A DNA stretch of 64,000 nucleotides from Pelagibacterium lacus (GTDB taxonomy: Bacteria; Pseudomonadota; Alphaproteobacteria; Rhizobiales; Devosiaceae). A program made the translations under genes and the position numbers. The DNA is taken from the NCBI RefSeq assembly GCF_003345525.1, contig NZ_QQNH01000004.1, positions 1-64,000 on the forward strand, read 5' to 3'. Shown one piece after another: positions 28,273 to 46,748 of the stretch. Below the pieces are notes generated by a model. It was given only the letters and a program-made list of their open reading frames with translations. It searched no databases and was not told the origin of the DNA. Position 1 is the first letter of the stretch. Each line of letters begins with the position of its first letter.

Positions 28273-28359
28273 ACCCACTCTTGGCCGTGCGATCCGACTC
28301 GCGCGGCAATTGCTTATGGACTTTAAGCCCCGAAATCAACACCAGACGTCGAGCGGTAT

Positions 28360-28554
28360 ATGGCCCGGACTAATCCTTTTACGTTCTTTCAGCAGGTCCG
28401 TTCGGAAGTCGCCAAGGTGGTTTGGCCGACTCGCAACGAGACGCTGATCTCGACTGTGATGGTTCTGATCATGGTGATCTTCGCCAGCCTGTTCTTTCTG
28501 GCGGCGGATCAGATCATCCAGTTCTTTGTCGGGTTAATTCTGTCCATTCGCTAA
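28360..28554 (+). CDS. secE: Preprotein translocase subunit SecE
   Basis: SecE clamps SecY in the protein-conducting channel of the inner membrane. The 64-residue protein is the short, single-helix form: an amphipathic N-terminal helix with the conserved EVAKVVWPTRNET segment, then one membrane helix (STVMVLIMVIFASLFFLAAD). The neighbour nusG starts 31 bases later, the usual pairing. Confidence 0.95.
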   Translation: MARTNPFTFFQQVRSEVAKVVWPTRNETLISTVMVLIMVIFASLFFLAADQIIQFFVGLILSIR

Positions 28555-28585
28555 GCCGGCGGCGGACGAGGAGCATAAAAGCAGT

Positions 28586-29116
28586 ATGGCCAAGCGTTGG
28601 TATATCGTTCAGGCGTATTCGAACTTCGAGCGCAAGGTCGCCGAGGACATCAAGCAGAAGGTGGTGGCCAACGGGCTCGACCACCTGTTCGACGATGTGC
28701 TGGTGCCGACCGAGAAGGTCACCGAAGTGCGCCGCGGCCGTAAGGTCGATGCCGAGCGCAAGTTTTTCCCGGGCTATGTCCTGGTCAAGATGGAACTCAC
28801 CGACGAGACCTTCCACCTGATCAAGAATACGCCCAAGGTCACCGGGTTCCTGGGCGCGGACAACAAGCCGCAGCCGATCTCCGAGAGCGAGGCGATGAAC
28901 ATCCTGCAGCAGGTGCAGGAGGGCGTCGACCGGCCCAAGCCGTCCGTCAGCTTCGAGATCGGGGAGAATGTCCGGGTGTCCGACGGGCCGTTCGCGAGCT
29001 TTTCCGGCGTCGTCGAGGAAGTCGACGAGGAGCGCTCGCGCCTCAAGGTGGAAGTATCGATTTTCGGTCGGCCGACGCCGGTCGAGCTGGAATACGGTCA
29101 GGTCGAGAAGGTCTGA
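28586..29116 (+). CDS. nusG: Transcription termination/antitermination protein NusG
   Basis: NusG binds the RNA polymerase clamp and links transcription to Rho and to ribosomes. The 176-residue protein has the NGN domain opening (MAKRWYIVQAYSNFERKV, FFPGYVLVKMEL) and a C-terminal KOW domain (VRVSDGPFASFSGVVEEVD). Length and sequence are ordinary. It follows secE and precedes the rplK operon. Confidence 0.97.
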   Translation: MAKRWYIVQAYSNFERKVAEDIKQKVVANGLDHLFDDVLVPTEKVTEVRRGRKVDAERKFFPGYVLVKMELTDETFHLIKNTPKVTGFLGADNKPQPISESEAMNILQQVQEGVDRPKPSVSFEIGENVRVSDGPFASFSGVVEEVDEERSRLKVEVSIFGRPTPVELEYGQVEKV

Positions 29117-29261
29117 CCGCTTCGCACGGGGCTCCGAGGTTTCGGGGCGATCCCCTGCGCAAACAGTGTGGAAGAGGGCGGCGGTTGCCATCCGCCGGTG
29201 AACCCCTCGCACCACGCCGTCACCAAATGGCCGCTTTGGCGGTTTATTGAAAGGAACGACC

Positions 29262-29690
29262 ATGGCAAAGAAGATTACCGGTTACATCAAGTTGCAGGTG
29301 CCTGCCGCATCCGCGACTCCCTCGCCCCCGATCGGCCCGGCCCTCGGTCAGCGCGGCCTCAACATCATGGAATTCTGCAAGGCCTTCAACGCCGCCACGC
29401 AGGAAATGGAAAAGGGTGCCCCGATTCCGGTCGTGATCACCGCGTTCGCCGACAAGAGCTTCACTTTCGAGATGAAGCTGCCGCCGGTGACCTATTTCAT
29501 CAAGAAGGCGATCAACCTCAGGTCCGGCTCCAAGAAGCCCGGCCATGACAGCGCCGGCAAGCTGACCGAAGCGCAGGTGCGCGAGATCGCCGAAAAGAAG
29601 ATGAAGGATCTCAACGCCGATACCGTTGAGGCCGCCATGAGCATGGTTGCCGGCTCCGCCCGCTCCATGGGCCTGCAGGTTGAAGGGTAA
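29262..29690 (+). CDS. rplK: 50S ribosomal protein L11
   Basis: L11 forms part of the GTPase-associated centre. The 142-residue protein begins [15 protein letters not shown] and has the proline-rich [20 protein letters not shown] loop that is the target of thiostrepton-type drugs; no unusual residue stands out there. AAGGA precedes the ATG at 29262, which I prefer to the ATG 15 bases earlier. rplA begins seven bases after the stop. Confidence 0.97.
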   Translation: MAKKITGYIKLQVPAASATPSPPIGPALGQRGLNIMEFCKAFNAATQEMEKGAPIPVVITAFADKSFTFEMKLPPVTYFIKKAINLRSGSKKPGHDSAGKLTEAQVREIAEKKMKDLNADTVEAAMSMVAGSARSMGLQVEG

Positions 29691-29697
29691 TTCGATC

Positions 29698-30390
29698 ATG
29701 ACCAAGATTGCAAAGCGCACCAAGCAGGTCCGTGAGGGGATCGACCGCAAGAAGCTCTATGGCGTCGACGAGGCCATCAAGATGGTCAAGGACCGCGCCA
29801 CGGCCAAGTTCGACGAGACCATCGAAGTCGCGATGAACCTGGGCGTCGACCCGCGCCACGCCGACCAGATGGTCCGCGGCGTCGTCAACCTGCCCAACGG
29901 CACCGGCAAGACCGTTCGTGTCGCCGTGTTCGCCAAGGATGCCAAGGCCGAGGAGGCCAGGGCGGCCGGCGCGGATATCGTGGGCGCCGACGACCTCGCC
30001 GAGCAGATCCAGAACGGCAACATCAATTTCGACCGCTGCATCGCCACCCCGGACATGATGCCGCTGGTCGGCCGCCTGGGCAAGATCCTCGGCCCGCGCA
30101 ACCTGATGCCGAACCCCAAGGTCGGCACGGTGACCCCGGACGTCGCCGGTGCGGTCAAGGCCGCCAAGGGCGGCGCGGTCGAGTTCCGCGTGGAAAAGGC
30201 CGGCATCATCCATGCCGGCGTGGGCAAGGCTTCGTTCTCCGAAGACCAGCTCATCGAGAACATCAAGGCGCTCGCCGAAGCCGTGTCCCGGGCCAAGCCC
30301 TCGGGCGCCAAGGGCACCTATGTCCGGCGCGTCGCCGTTTCCTCCACCATGGGCGCCGGCGTCCATGTGGACCCCTCGTCGGTCCTCTAA
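29698..30390 (+). CDS. rplA: 50S ribosomal protein L1
   Basis: L1 makes up the mobile L1 stalk of the 50S subunit and in many bacteria represses its own operon. The 230-residue protein begins [16 protein letters not shown] and has the conserved [13 protein letters not shown] segment. The start at 29698 gives the normal length; an upstream in-frame ATG lies inside rplK. A perfect stem-loop follows about 45 bases after the stop. Confidence 0.97.
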   Translation: MTKIAKRTKQVREGIDRKKLYGVDEAIKMVKDRATAKFDETIEVAMNLGVDPRHADQMVRGVVNLPNGTGKTVRVAVFAKDAKAEEARAAGADIVGADDLAEQIQNGNINFDRCIATPDMMPLVGRLGKILGPRNLMPNPKVGTVTPDVAGAVKAAKGGAVEFRVEKAGIIHAGVGKASFSEDQLIENIKALAEAVSRAKPSGAKGTYVRRVAVSSTMGAGVHVDPSSVL

Positions 30391-30435
30391 GACCTGCGAG
30401 AAAACCAGTTTCGGGCGGTTCCGGCCGCCCGGGAT

Positions 30436-30465
30436 ACCCAAAAGGGCCAAAAAACCCTTTTGGGT
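30436..30465 (+). terminator. Stem-loop after rplA (weak terminator or processing site)
   Basis: ACCCAAAAGGG (30436-30446) pairs perfectly with CCCTTTTGGGT (30455-30465) around a CCAAAAAA loop. No T-run follows, so it is more likely a partial terminator, processing site or mRNA 3'-end stabiliser than a full stop. Confidence 0.55.
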
Positions 30466-30466
30466 A

Positions 30467-30724
30467 AAGTCCTGTCCGAGACTGTGTGGTGATGGCGGCT
30501 TGCCATCCTAATCGCCGGGGGCTCCCGGTGGCCACCAAGAGATGGGGTGACGACCCGGACGAGATTTTGGCGAAAGCCACTCGTTTTGGTTTGAACCGAA
30601 CCGGTTGCGGAGCGTCGCTTCGCCAGCGGGTTTACAGGCACTGCACCGCCACCCCGATATCGGGGTGGCTTATTGCAACGGGTACGATCCTGCTCGGTTC
30701 GTGCCTAACTCGTGGAGAGTAGCA
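30467..30724 (+). promoter_or_regulatory. rplJ-rplL leader region with 20-base palindrome
   Basis: This is the larger part of the 334-base gap between rplA and rplJ and holds no convincing gene. In bacteria this leader often binds the L10-(L7/L12)4 complex for autogenous repression. A perfect 20-base palindrome (30649-30668, arms CCACCCCGAT/ATCGGGGTGG) lies 57 bases before the rplJ start and would form a strong hairpin. Assignment as the L10 leader is by position, not by a recognised kink-turn. Confidence 0.45.
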
Positions 30725-31240
30725 GTGGATAGAGCGGAAAAAGCTGAGGTCGTCTCCTCGCTCCAGCAGGCATTCGCCGGCTCGGGCGCGGTCGTCGTCG
30801 CTCACTATGCCGGTCTGTCGGTGTCTGACTTCGAAAAGCTGCGTGTGCAGATGAAGCAGGCCGGCGGACAGGTGAAGGTCGCAAAGAACCGCCTTGCCAA
30901 GCTCGCTCTTAAGGAAACCGATATTGCGGATTTCTCGGGTCTTCTGACTGGCCCGACCGTCCTCGCCTTTTCGGAAGACCCCGTCACGGCACCTCGTGTT
31001 GCCAAGAAGTTCGCCGATTCGAACAACAAGTTCGTGATCCTCGGCGGCGCGATGGGCTCGACCGAACTCGATGCCGACGGCATCAAGGCGCTGGCCGATC
31101 TGCCTTCGCTGGACGAACTGCGCGCCAAGCTCGCCGGTCTGCTCACGCAGCCTGCAGCCCAGCTCGCCCGTCTGGCCAAGGAACCGGGCGCATCCGTCGC
31201 CCGCGTTATCTCCGCTTACTCGGAAAAGGGCGCTGCATAA
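30725..31240 (+). CDS. rplJ: 50S ribosomal protein L10
   Basis: L10 anchors the L7/L12 stalk. The protein has 171 residues if translation begins at the GTG at 30725 (MDRAEKAEVVSSLQQAF), with GGAG eight bases upstream. No ATG is near, so a GTG start is likely. The core GAVVVAHYAGLSVSDFEKLR and VAKNRLAKLAL segments are typical, and the C-terminal helix that binds L7/L12 dimers is present. rplL follows after 57 bases. Confidence 0.95.
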   Translation: MDRAEKAEVVSSLQQAFAGSGAVVVAHYAGLSVSDFEKLRVQMKQAGGQVKVAKNRLAKLALKETDIADFSGLLTGPTVLAFSEDPVTAPRVAKKFADSNNKFVILGGAMGSTELDADGIKALADLPSLDELRAKLAGLLTQPAAQLARLAKEPGASVARVISAYSEKGAA

Positions 31241-31297
31241 GGCGGCGCGACCATCCACGGTTCAAACTGAAACCATACGAAAGAAAAGGCTGATCAA

Positions 31298-31675
31298 ATG
31301 GCTGATCTTGCAAAGCTCGTGGACGACCTGTCCGCACTGACCGTCCTGGAGGCTTCCGAGCTCTCCAAGTTGCTCGAAGAGAAGTGGGGCGTTTCCGCCG
31401 CCGCTCCTGTTGCCGTTGCTGCTGCCGGTGGCGCCGCCGCCGCTGCCGCCCCGGCTGAAGAGCAGACGGAATTCGACGTGATCCTCACCGATGCCGGTGC
31501 CCAGAAGATCAACGTCATCAAGGAAGTCCGCGCCATCACCGGCCTGGGCCTGAAGGAAGCCAAGGACCTCGTCGAAGGCGCTCCCAAGCCCGTCAAGGAA
31601 GGCGTCAACAAGGCCGAAGCCGAAGACCTCAAGGGCAAGCTGGAAGCCGCTGGCGCCAAGGTCGAGCTCAAGTAA
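31298..31675 (+). CDS. rplL: 50S ribosomal protein L7/L12
   Basis: L7/L12 recruits translation factors. The 125-residue protein has the N-terminal dimerisation helix ([19 protein letters not shown]), an Ala-rich hinge (about residues 35-52) and the C-terminal factor-binding domain ([30 protein letters not shown]). It is ordinary in length and closes the rplKAJL group. A 328-base gap to rpoB follows, holding a 24-base palindrome and no gene. Confidence 0.97.
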   Translation: MADLAKLVDDLSALTVLEASELSKLLEEKWGVSAAAPVAVAAAGGAAAAAAPAEEQTEFDVILTDAGAQKINVIKEVRAITGLGLKEAKDLVEGAPKPVKEGVNKAEAEDLKGKLEAAGAKVELK

Positions 31676-31698
31676 TTCGTCTCTTGTGAGACGATTTT

Positions 31699-31722
31699 CG
31701 GGATGGCCCATGGGCCATCCCG
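31699..31722 (+). terminator. 24-base palindrome in the rplL-rpoB gap (attenuator or processing hairpin)
   Basis: The 24 bases are a perfect palindrome (12-base arm CGGGATGGCCCA) 23 bases after the rplL stop. In transcripts it forms a very strong hairpin without a following T-run. In E. coli the same gap holds an attenuator and an RNase III site that set the ratio of L7/L12 to RpoB, so a similar role is inferred. The remaining 280 bases up to rpoB show no gene. Confidence 0.55.
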
Positions 31723-32003
31723 TCCCCCGCCTCCGCGAACAGGATGGAGGCGGACGCCACCCGGAAGGGCAGGGCGGAAGTTGCGGAAATACGGTGGGCC
31801 ATCGGCCTAAGGCCACAATTGGCCGATAAGCACACCAGCACGATACAACGTCAGAAAGGGCACCTGTTCAAAGAACCGACGGCTGATTGTCGATTCTTTG
31901 AACAGCTGCCTCCGAGACATGCGTTAGCAATAGCGCGTTTTCCGAAGCGCAGAAATGGGCGCCATTTCTGCCGGAAACGCTGGAAACGAGAGGAAGCGGG
32001 TAC

Positions 32004-36146
<4,143 letters not shown>

Positions 36147-36234
36147 TTCGCCGCGTCCCCCCGAACCGATGCTTAGCTCCGTTGCGATGCGCTGATCTTC
36201 AGCCGCATCGCGCGGGGCACCAAGGAGACAAAAG

Positions 36235-40437
<4,203 letters not shown>

Positions 40438-40461
40438 ACGGCGCATTATCGCAACATCGGG

Positions 40462-40485
40462 AAAGGGGCCTTCGGGCCCCTTTTC
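40462..40485 (+). terminator. Rho-independent terminator of rpoBC
   Basis: AAAGGGGCC (40462-40470) and GGCCCCTTT (40475-40483) form a 9-bp stem closed by an extra-stable TTCG tetraloop, followed by a T-rich run. Confidence 0.92.
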
Positions 40486-40596
40486 TTTTATTATGCCGGG
40501 CCTTATCTTGGTGAGCATTGGGATGCGCAGCGGAGCGCCTGCCGGTGGGTACGGCTCGTGCCATTGCCAAGCGCTGGCCGGCTGGATTTGAACGCG

Positions 40597-40989
40597 ATGG
40601 TTGCATTCTACGCTCTTGTTCACAAAGACGACGACAGCGCCTTCGGCGTTTCGTTCCCTGATCTGCCGAATGTCTTTTCGGCGGCCGATGACGAGGACAC
40701 GGTGGTTGCCAATGCCATAGAGGCGCTGGAACTCTGGGCCGAGGACCAGCCGATTCCAGTGCCGTCCACACTCGAAAGCTTGCGCGAACGCAAGGACGTG
40801 AGGGAAGCCCTGGAAGAAGGGGCCTTTCTCGTGCGCGTACCCTTGGTCGAACATGAGGGGCGCGTAGTGCGAGCCAATGTCACGTTCGAGGCCGGCCTGT
40901 TGCGCGCCATCGACGAAACCGCGCGGCGGCGGGGCATTTCCCGCGCCGCGTTTCTGGCCAGTGCGGCCCGCAAGGCCCTGGGAACTTGA
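40597..40989 (+). CDS. HicB-like protein (type II antitoxin fold), orphan
   Basis: The 130-residue protein has an N-terminal HicB-like partial RNase H fold (FYALVHKDDDSAFGVSFPDLPN, then AIEALELWAED) and a C-terminal ribbon-helix-helix-like DNA-binding part (VRANVTFEAGLLRAIDETARRRGISRAAFL). This is the usual architecture of HicB antitoxins. No HicA-like double-stranded-RNA-binding toxin of about 60 residues could be found directly upstream or downstream, so it is either an orphan antitoxin or a stand-alone regulator. It sits between the rpoC terminator and the str-operon promoter. The start is uncertain; an in-frame ATG 39 bases upstream exists. Confidence 0.75.
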   Translation: MVAFYALVHKDDDSAFGVSFPDLPNVFSAADDEDTVVANAIEALELWAEDQPIPVPSTLESLRERKDVREALEEGAFLVRVPLVEHEGRVVRANVTFEAGLLRAIDETARRRGISRAAFLASAARKALGT

Positions 40990-41078
40990 AATCGTCCCGG
41001 CCCCTCTCCATATCTCGCCATGCGTCAAGCGCAGGGCAGGGGATCGGCGGCGGGATTTCGCTTTTTTCCCCGAAACCC

Positions 41079-41107
41079 TTGACGATTCTGAATCAACCCA
41101 GTATGAC
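41079..41107 (+). promoter_or_regulatory. Strong putative str-operon promoter
   Basis: TTGACG (41079-41084) and TATGAC (41102-41107) are exactly 17 bases apart, the best sigma-70-type match in this part of the window. The start site would be near 41114, some 250 bases before rpsL. This is the expected source of rpsL-rpsG-fusA-tuf transcripts and possibly of the long ribosomal-protein run that follows. Confidence 0.65.
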
Positions 41108-41113
41108 CCGCCT

Positions 41114-41361
41114 ACCTAAGCGGTCGGTCGTGATCCGGCACCGAATGCGAAGCGCCCAATGCGACGCATTCAAGCCGATCAAACACACTGTCGGGTAGTT
41201 AGACGCAACAAGTCTTGGGCGCATGATTGCTTCCGCAATGGGGGTGATCCTCTGCATTCTTGGCGCCGCCGGTTTCCCTTGCGGAAGCGTGTGCGGGCGC
41301 CGCTCGCTTGTTATGTCGAACAGGATTTTGTTTGTACGGATGGAAAGAGGGTTCGAGCAAT
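41114..41361 (+). promoter_or_regulatory. Long 5' leader of the str operon
   Basis: If the promoter at 41079-41107 is used, the transcript carries about 248 bases before rpsL. Short inverted arms are present (for example AATGCG and CGCATT around 41143-41170), but I do not recognise a known riboswitch or ribosomal-protein leader. The whole 372-base gap from the HicB-like gene to rpsL holds no convincing coding sequence. Confidence 0.35.
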
Positions 41362-41733
41362 ATGCCGACCATTAATCAGCTGATCCGCAAGCCCCGGCAG
41401 GCCAAGCCGAAGCGGAACAAGGTGCCGGCGATGGAGGCCAACCCGCAGAAGCGTGGTGTGTGCACTCGCGTCTATACCACGACGCCGAAGAAGCCGAACT
41501 CGGCCCTGCGCCGCGTTGCCAAGGTGCGCCTGGTCAATCAGCGTGAAGTCATTACCTACATCCCGGGTGAAGGCCACAACCTGCAGGAGCACTCCGTGGT
41601 GCTGATCCGCGGCGGTCGTGTGCGTGACCTTCCGGGCGTTCGCTATCACGTTCTGCGCGGTGTGCTTGACACTCAGTCCGTGAAGGATCGCAAGCAGCGC
41701 CGTTCCAAGTATGGCGCGAAGCGGCCGAAATAA
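41362..41733 (+). CDS. rpsL: 30S ribosomal protein S12
   Basis: S12 lines the decoding centre. The 123-residue protein begins [13 protein letters not shown] and keeps K43 in [11 protein letters not shown]. Residue 88, lysine in E. coli and most bacteria ([13 protein letters not shown]), is arginine here (codon CGT at 41623-41625), a substitution that gives streptomycin resistance in several species. The ATG at 41362 gives the standard length; in-frame codons further upstream would add an implausible extension. rpsG follows after 14 bases. Confidence 0.98.
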   Translation: MPTINQLIRKPRQAKPKRNKVPAMEANPQKRGVCTRVYTTTPKKPNSALRRVAKVRLVNQREVITYIPGEGHNLQEHSVVLIRGGRVRDLPGVRYHVLRGVLDTQSVKDRKQRRSKYGAKRPK

Positions 41734-41744
41734 GGAGATTGTGA

Positions 41745-42218
<474 letters not shown>

Positions 42219-42230
42219 AGAGAGAACATT

Positions 42231-44321
42231 ATGGCCCGCGAATATCAAATCGAAGACTACCGCAATTTCGGCATCATGGCGCACATCGATGCCGGCAAGA
42301 CCACCACGACCGAACGTATCCTGTACTATACCGGCAAGAACCATAAGATGGGCGAGACCCATGATGGCGCTGCCACCATGGACTGGATGGCGCAGGAGCA
42401 GGAACGCGGCATCACGATCACGTCCGCTGCGACCACCACGTCCTGGCAGGGTCGCGACGGTAAGCGTCGTCGCTTCAACATCATCGATACGCCGGGCCAC
42501 GTGGACTTCACCATCGAGGTGGAGCGTTCGCTGCGCGTGCTCGACGGTGCCGTCGCGCTGCTCGACGCCAATGCCGGCGTGGAGCCGCAGACCGAGACCG
42601 TCTGGCGCCAGGCTGACAAGTACGGCGTTCCGCGCCTGATCTTCGTCAACAAGATGGACAAGATCGGTGCCGATTTCTATCGCTGCATCGACATGATCGA
42701 CACGCGCCTCGGCGCCAAGCCTGTCGTTCTTCAGCTGCCGATCGGGGCCGAGACCGAATTCGCCGGCGTGGTCGATCTCATCGAGATGAAGGCGTTCATC
42801 TGGTCCGGTGAAGAAGTCGGCGCCAAGTGGGATGTTGTCGACGTTCCGGCCGATCTGCAGGCCCGGGCTGAAGAGTATCGCGAAAAGCTCATCGAAGCTG
42901 CCGTCGAGCTCGACGAAACCGTCATGGAAGCCTATCTTGAAGGCGAGATGCCGGACAACGACACGCTGCGCCGGCTGATCCGCAAGGGCGTCTGTAACGT
43001 TGATTTCTTCGGCGTTCTGTGCGGTTCTGCGTTCAAGAACAAGGGCGTGCAGCCGCTTCTTGATGCAGTGGTCGACTTCCTGCCGTCGCCGATCGACATT
43101 CCGGCCATAAACGGCATCGATGCCAAGACCGAAGAGCCGATCGAGCGTCACGCCGATGACGGCGAGCCGCTGTCGATGCTGGCCTTCAAGATCGCCAACG
43201 ACCCGCATATGGGTTCGCTGACCTTCTGCCGCATCTATTCGGGTCACCTCGAGGCGGGTGCGCAGCTGCTGAACACGGTCAAGGACAAGCGCGAGCGCGT
43301 CGGCCGCATGTTCCAGATGCACTCCAATGCCCGCGAGCAGATCACCGAAGCCTTCGCCGGCGACATCGTCGCCATCGTGGGCCTCAAGGACACCACCACG
43401 GGCGACACGCTGTGCGTGCCGACCGCGCCGGTCATCCTCGAGCGCATGATCTTCCCCGAGCCGGTCATCGATATTGCCGTCGAGCCCAAGTCGAAGGCCG
43501 ACCAGGAAAAGATGGGTCTTGCCCTGCAGCGCCTGGCCGCCGAGGATCCTTCCTTCCGCGTCAAGTCCGACGAGGAATCGGGCCAGACCATCATCTCGGG
43601 CATGGGCGAATTACACCTCGACATCATCGTCGACCGCATGAAGCGCGAGTTCAAGGTGGAGGCGAATATCGGCCAGCCGCAGGTTGCCTATCGCGAGACG
43701 ATCACGCGCCAGGCTGAAATCGACTACACTCACAAGAAGCAGTCCGGCGGTTCGGGCCAGTTCGCGCGCATCAAGCTCATCATCGAGCCCAATGAAGCGG
43801 GCGCTGGCTTCACCTTCGAAAGCAAGATCGTGGGCGGTTCGGTTCCCAAGGAATACGTGCCGGGCGTGCAGAAGGGTCTGGAGTCCGTCATGGGCGCCGG
43901 TATCCTCGCAGGCTTCCCGATCGTCGACCTCAAGGCTACCCTCATCGATGGTGCCTACCACGATGTCGACTCCTCGGTGCTGGCGTTCGAGATCGCTGCC
44001 CGTGCCGCCTTGCGCGAAGGCCTGCCCAAGGCTGGCGCCAAGCTGCTCGAGCCGATCATGAAGGTCGAAGTCACGACGCCGGAAGACTATATGGGCGACG
44101 TTATCGGCGACCTCAATTCTCGCCGTGGTCAGATCCAGGGCACGGAAAGCCGTGGTGTCGTGCAGGTGGTCAACGCCTTCGTGCCGCTGGCCAACATGTT
44201 CGGGTACGTGAACTCGCTGCGCTCGATGAGCCAGGGCCGTGCCCAGTACACGATGACGTTCGACCACTACGAGCAGGTGCCGCAGGCGGTTGCTGACGAA
44301 GTTCAGGCCAAATACGCCTGA
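42231..44321 (+). CDS. fusA: Elongation factor G
   Basis: EF-G drives ribosomal translocation with GTP. The 696-residue protein has [23 protein letters not shown] and [10 protein letters not shown] as GTP-binding motifs, followed by domains II-V ([25 protein letters not shown]-like end [15 protein letters not shown]). It is full length, with no obvious fusidic-acid-resistance change that I could judge by eye. tuf copy 2 begins 51 bases after the stop. Confidence 0.98.
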   Translation: MAREYQIEDYRNFGIMAHIDAGKTTTTERILYYTGKNHKMGETHDGAATMDWMAQEQERGITITSAATTTSWQGRDGKRRRFNIIDTPGHVDFTIEVERSLRVLDGAVALLDANAGVEPQTETVWRQADKYGVPRLIFVNKMDKIGADFYRCIDMIDTRLGAKPVVLQLPIGAETEFAGVVDLIEMKAFIWSGEEVGAKWDVVDVPADLQARAEEYREKLIEAAVELDETVMEAYLEGEMPDNDTLRRLIRKGVCNVDFFGVLCGSAFKNKGVQPLLDAVVDFLPSPIDIPAINGIDAKTEEPIERHADDGEPLSMLAFKIANDPHMGSLTFCRIYSGHLEAGAQLLNTVKDKRERVGRMFQMHSNAREQITEAFAGDIVAIVGLKDTTTGDTLCVPTAPVILERMIFPEPVIDIAVEPKSKADQEKMGLALQRLAAEDPSFRVKSDEESGQTIISGMGELHLDIIVDRMKREFKVEANIGQPQVAYRETITRQAEIDYTHKKQSGGSGQFARIKLIIEPNEAGAGFTFESKIVGGSVPKEYVPGVQKGLESVMGAGILAGFPIVDLKATLIDGAYHDVDSSVLAFEIAARAALREGLPKAGAKLLEPIMKVEVTTPEDYMGDVIGDLNSRRGQIQGTESRGVVQVVNAFVPLANMFGYVNSLRSMSQGRAQYTMTFDHYEQVPQAVADEVQAKYA

Positions 44322-44372
44322 TTGGATTGGAAATTTGATCAGCAGCATTCCTGCTGAAGATGGAGATATGTG

Positions 44373-45563
44373 ATGGGCAAGGAAAAATTCACCCGCAACA
44401 AGCCGCACGTTAACATTGGCACGATTGGTCACGTTGACCATGGCAAGACGTCTCTGACGGCAGCGATCACGAAGGTTCTGGCAGAGACGGGTGGTGCGAC
44501 GTTCTCGGCTTACGACCAGATCGACAAGGCTCCCGAGGAGAAGGCGCGCGGGATCACCATTTCGACCTCGCATGTTGAGTATGAGACGGAGAACCGTCAC
44601 TACGCGCATGTGGACTGCCCTGGCCACGCTGACTATGTGAAGAACATGATCACGGGTGCGGCGCAGATGGACGGCGCGATCCTAGTGGTTTCGGCGGCCG
44701 ACGGCCCGATGCCGCAGACGCGCGAGCACATCCTGCTCTCGCGCCAGGTCGGCGTTCCGGCGCTTGTGGTGTTCCTCAACAAGGTCGACCAGGTGGACGA
44801 CGAGGAACTGCTCGAGCTGGTCGAGCTGGAAGTGCGCGAGCTCTTGAGCTCGTACGAATTCCCCGGCGACGACGTTCCGATCGTCAAGGGCTCGGCGCTG
44901 ATGGCGCTCGAGGACAAGCGCCCCGAGATCGGCCATGACGCGGTTCTGGAGCTGATGCGCCAGGTTGACGCCTATATCCCGACCCCGGAGCGTCCCAAGG
45001 ACCTTCCGTTCCTGATGCCGGTCGAGGACGTGTTCTCGATCTCGGGCCGTGGCACGGTTGTGACCGGTCGCGTCGAGCGCGGCATCGTCAAGGTGGGCGA
45101 GGAAGTCGAGATCGTCGGGATCAAGCCGACGCTCAAGACGACGGTGACCGGCGTCGAGATGTTCCGCAAGCTGCTCGATTCGGGTGAGGCCGGCGACAAT
45201 ATCGGCGCGCTGATCCGCGGCATCGACCGCACCCAGGTCGAGCGTGGTCAGGTTCTGTGCAAGCCCGGTTCGGTGACCCCGCACACCAAGTTCGTTGCGG
45301 AAGCCTATATCCTGACCAAGGAAGAGGGCGGCCGTCATACCCCGTTCTTCACCAATTACCGTCCCCAGTTCTATTTCCGGACGACGGACGTGACGGGTGT
45401 TGTGACGCTCAAGGAAGGCGTCGAGATGGTGATGCCGGGCGACAACGTGGAGATGAACGTGGAACTGATCGTTCCGATCGCCATGGAAGAAAAGCTGCGC
45501 TTCGCGATCCGCGAAGGCGGCCGTACCGTCGGCGCCGGCGTCGTCTCCAAGATCGTCGAGTAA
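44373..45563 (+). CDS. tuf: Elongation factor Tu, copy 2
   Basis: This is the str-operon copy, 396 residues, identical in protein and apparently in every base to copy 1 at 26054-27244. The preceding in-frame GTG is one codon upstream, but the ATG at 44373 matches the start of copy 1. The sequences part immediately before the ATG and within a few bases after the stop. Identity at silent third positions over 1.19 kb shows recent gene conversion. rpsJ starts 69 bases after the stop. Confidence 0.98.
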   Translation: MGKEKFTRNKPHVNIGTIGHVDHGKTSLTAAITKVLAETGGATFSAYDQIDKAPEEKARGITISTSHVEYETENRHYAHVDCPGHADYVKNMITGAAQMDGAILVVSAADGPMPQTREHILLSRQVGVPALVVFLNKVDQVDDEELLELVELEVRELLSSYEFPGDDVPIVKGSALMALEDKRPEIGHDAVLELMRQVDAYIPTPERPKDLPFLMPVEDVFSISGRGTVVTGRVERGIVKVGEEVEIVGIKPTLKTTVTGVEMFRKLLDSGEAGDNIGALIRGIDRTQVERGQVLCKPGSVTPHTKFVAEAYILTKEEGGRHTPFFTNYRPQFYFRTTDVTGVVTLKEGVEMVMPGDNVEMNVELIVPIAMEEKLRFAIREGGRTVGAGVVSKIVE

Positions 45564-45632
45564 TCGAGCAGGCAACAGAGAGTGCGGTGCGCCGCTGATG
45601 CGCACCGCGTCCTTTTTTTGGGATAGAACACA

Positions 45633-45941
45633 ATGAACGGTCAGAATATTCGCATCCGGCTCAAGGCGTTCGATCATCGCGTGCTCGACAATTCGACCCG
45701 CGAGATCGTCAACACAGCCAAGCGTACGGGCGCGCAGGTTCGCGGTCCCATTCCGCTGCCGACGCGAATTGACAAATACACCGTCAACCGGTCGCCCCAC
45801 GTGGACAAGAAGAGCCGCGAGCAGTTCGAAATCCGGACTCACAAGCGTCTTCTCGACATCGTGGATCCGACCCCACAGACGGTGGATGCACTGATGAAGC
45901 TCGATCTCGCCGCCGGTGTCGACGTCGAAATCAAGCTCTGA
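45633..45941 (+). CDS. rpsJ: 30S ribosomal protein S10
   Basis: S10 (also NusE, a transcription antitermination factor) is the first gene of the S10 operon. The 102-residue protein has [14 protein letters not shown] and the loop [37 protein letters not shown] in pieces, all typical. Transcription may run through from tuf, since I see no strong terminator in the 69-base gap. A 105-base gap separates it from rplC. Confidence 0.97.
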   Translation: MNGQNIRIRLKAFDHRVLDNSTREIVNTAKRTGAQVRGPIPLPTRIDKYTVNRSPHVDKKSREQFEIRTHKRLLDIVDPTPQTVDALMKLDLAAGVDVEIKL

Positions 45942-46046
45942 GCCAAGGCTCTCCAAATAGACGAGTTTCCAGCGCTTTTCGCTTTAGTGGGTCCTCTTGG
46001 ACAAACAATGACCCGGAAAAACGCTTAAAAAAGAGAAGGTAAACCG

Positions 46047-46748
46047 ATGCGTTCTGGATTGATCGCACAGAAGCTGGGAATGACCCGCATCTTCACCGAT
46101 GACGGCGCTCATGTTCCCGTTACCGTTCTGGCGCTGCAGGGCTGCCAGGTGGTGGGCCAGCGGACGCAGGACAAGGACGGCTATGTGGCGCTGCAGCTCG
46201 GCGCCGGTTCCGTCAAGGTCAAGAATGTGAGCAAGGCCGAGCGCGGTCACTACGCCGCCGCCAAGGTCGAGCCCAAGCGTAAGGTCGTCGAGTTCCGCGT
46301 GAGCGAAGACAACCTCATCGAGGTGGGCTCCGAGCTCCAGGCCGACCACTTCGTCGAAGGCCAACTGGTGGACGTCACCGGCACCTCGATCGGCAAGGGC
46401 TTTGCCGGTGCGATGAAGCGCCACAATTTCGGCGGCCTGCGGGCGTCGCACGGCGTCTCGATCTCGCACCGCTCGCACGGTTCGACCGGTAACAGCCAGG
46501 ACCCCGGCAAGGTGTTCAAGGGCAAGAAGATGGCCGGTCACATGGGCGATGTCCGTGTCACGACGCAGAACGTCAAGGTCGTCAGGACCGACGTCGAGCG
46601 CGGCCTGATCATGGTCCAGGGTTCGGTCCCTGGCTCCAAGGGTGGCTGGATCCAGATCCGCGACGCGGTCAAGAAGCCGCTTCCGGAAGGTGTCGCACGT
46701 CCCGGTTCGTTCAAGGCTCCGGCCGCTGCTAATGGGGAGAGTGCATAA
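46047..46748 (+). CDS. rplC: 50S ribosomal protein L3
   Basis: L3 reaches into the peptidyl-transferase centre and helps start 50S assembly. The 233-residue protein begins [16 protein letters not shown]. It has the conserved [14 protein letters not shown] and [25 protein letters not shown] regions. Its TAA stop shares one base with the rplD ATG. Confidence 0.97.
   Translation: MRSGLIAQKLGMTRIFTDDGAHVPVTVLALQGCQVVGQRTQDKDGYVALQLGAGSVKVKNVSKAERGHYAAAKVEPKRKVVEFRVSEDNLIEVGSELQADHFVEGQLVDVTGTSIGKGFAGAMKRHNFGGLRASHGVSISHRSHGSTGNSQDPGKVFKGKKMAGHMGDVRVTTQNVKVVRTDVERGLIMVQGSVPGSKGGWIQIRDAVKKPLPEGVARPGSFKAPAAANGESA

Noticed and set aside
28128-28373. 81-codon plus-strand frame before secE
   Set aside because: It spans the putative secE promoter, overlaps the secE start and has no recognisable features.
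30486-30722. 78-codon frame in the rplA-rplJ gap
   Set aside because: It covers the rplJ leader with its strong palindrome, has no ribosome-binding site I can see and resembles no known protein.
40440-40596. Possible hicA toxin upstream of the HicB-like gene
   Set aside because: All three frames were read; none shows the HicA GSH-x-x-F core or a complete short protein, and the rpoC terminator occupies part of the space.
41159-41383. 74-codon frame in the str leader running past the rpsL start
   Set aside because: Arg/Cys-rich, out of frame with rpsL and without family resemblance. A leader peptide is possible but unsupported.
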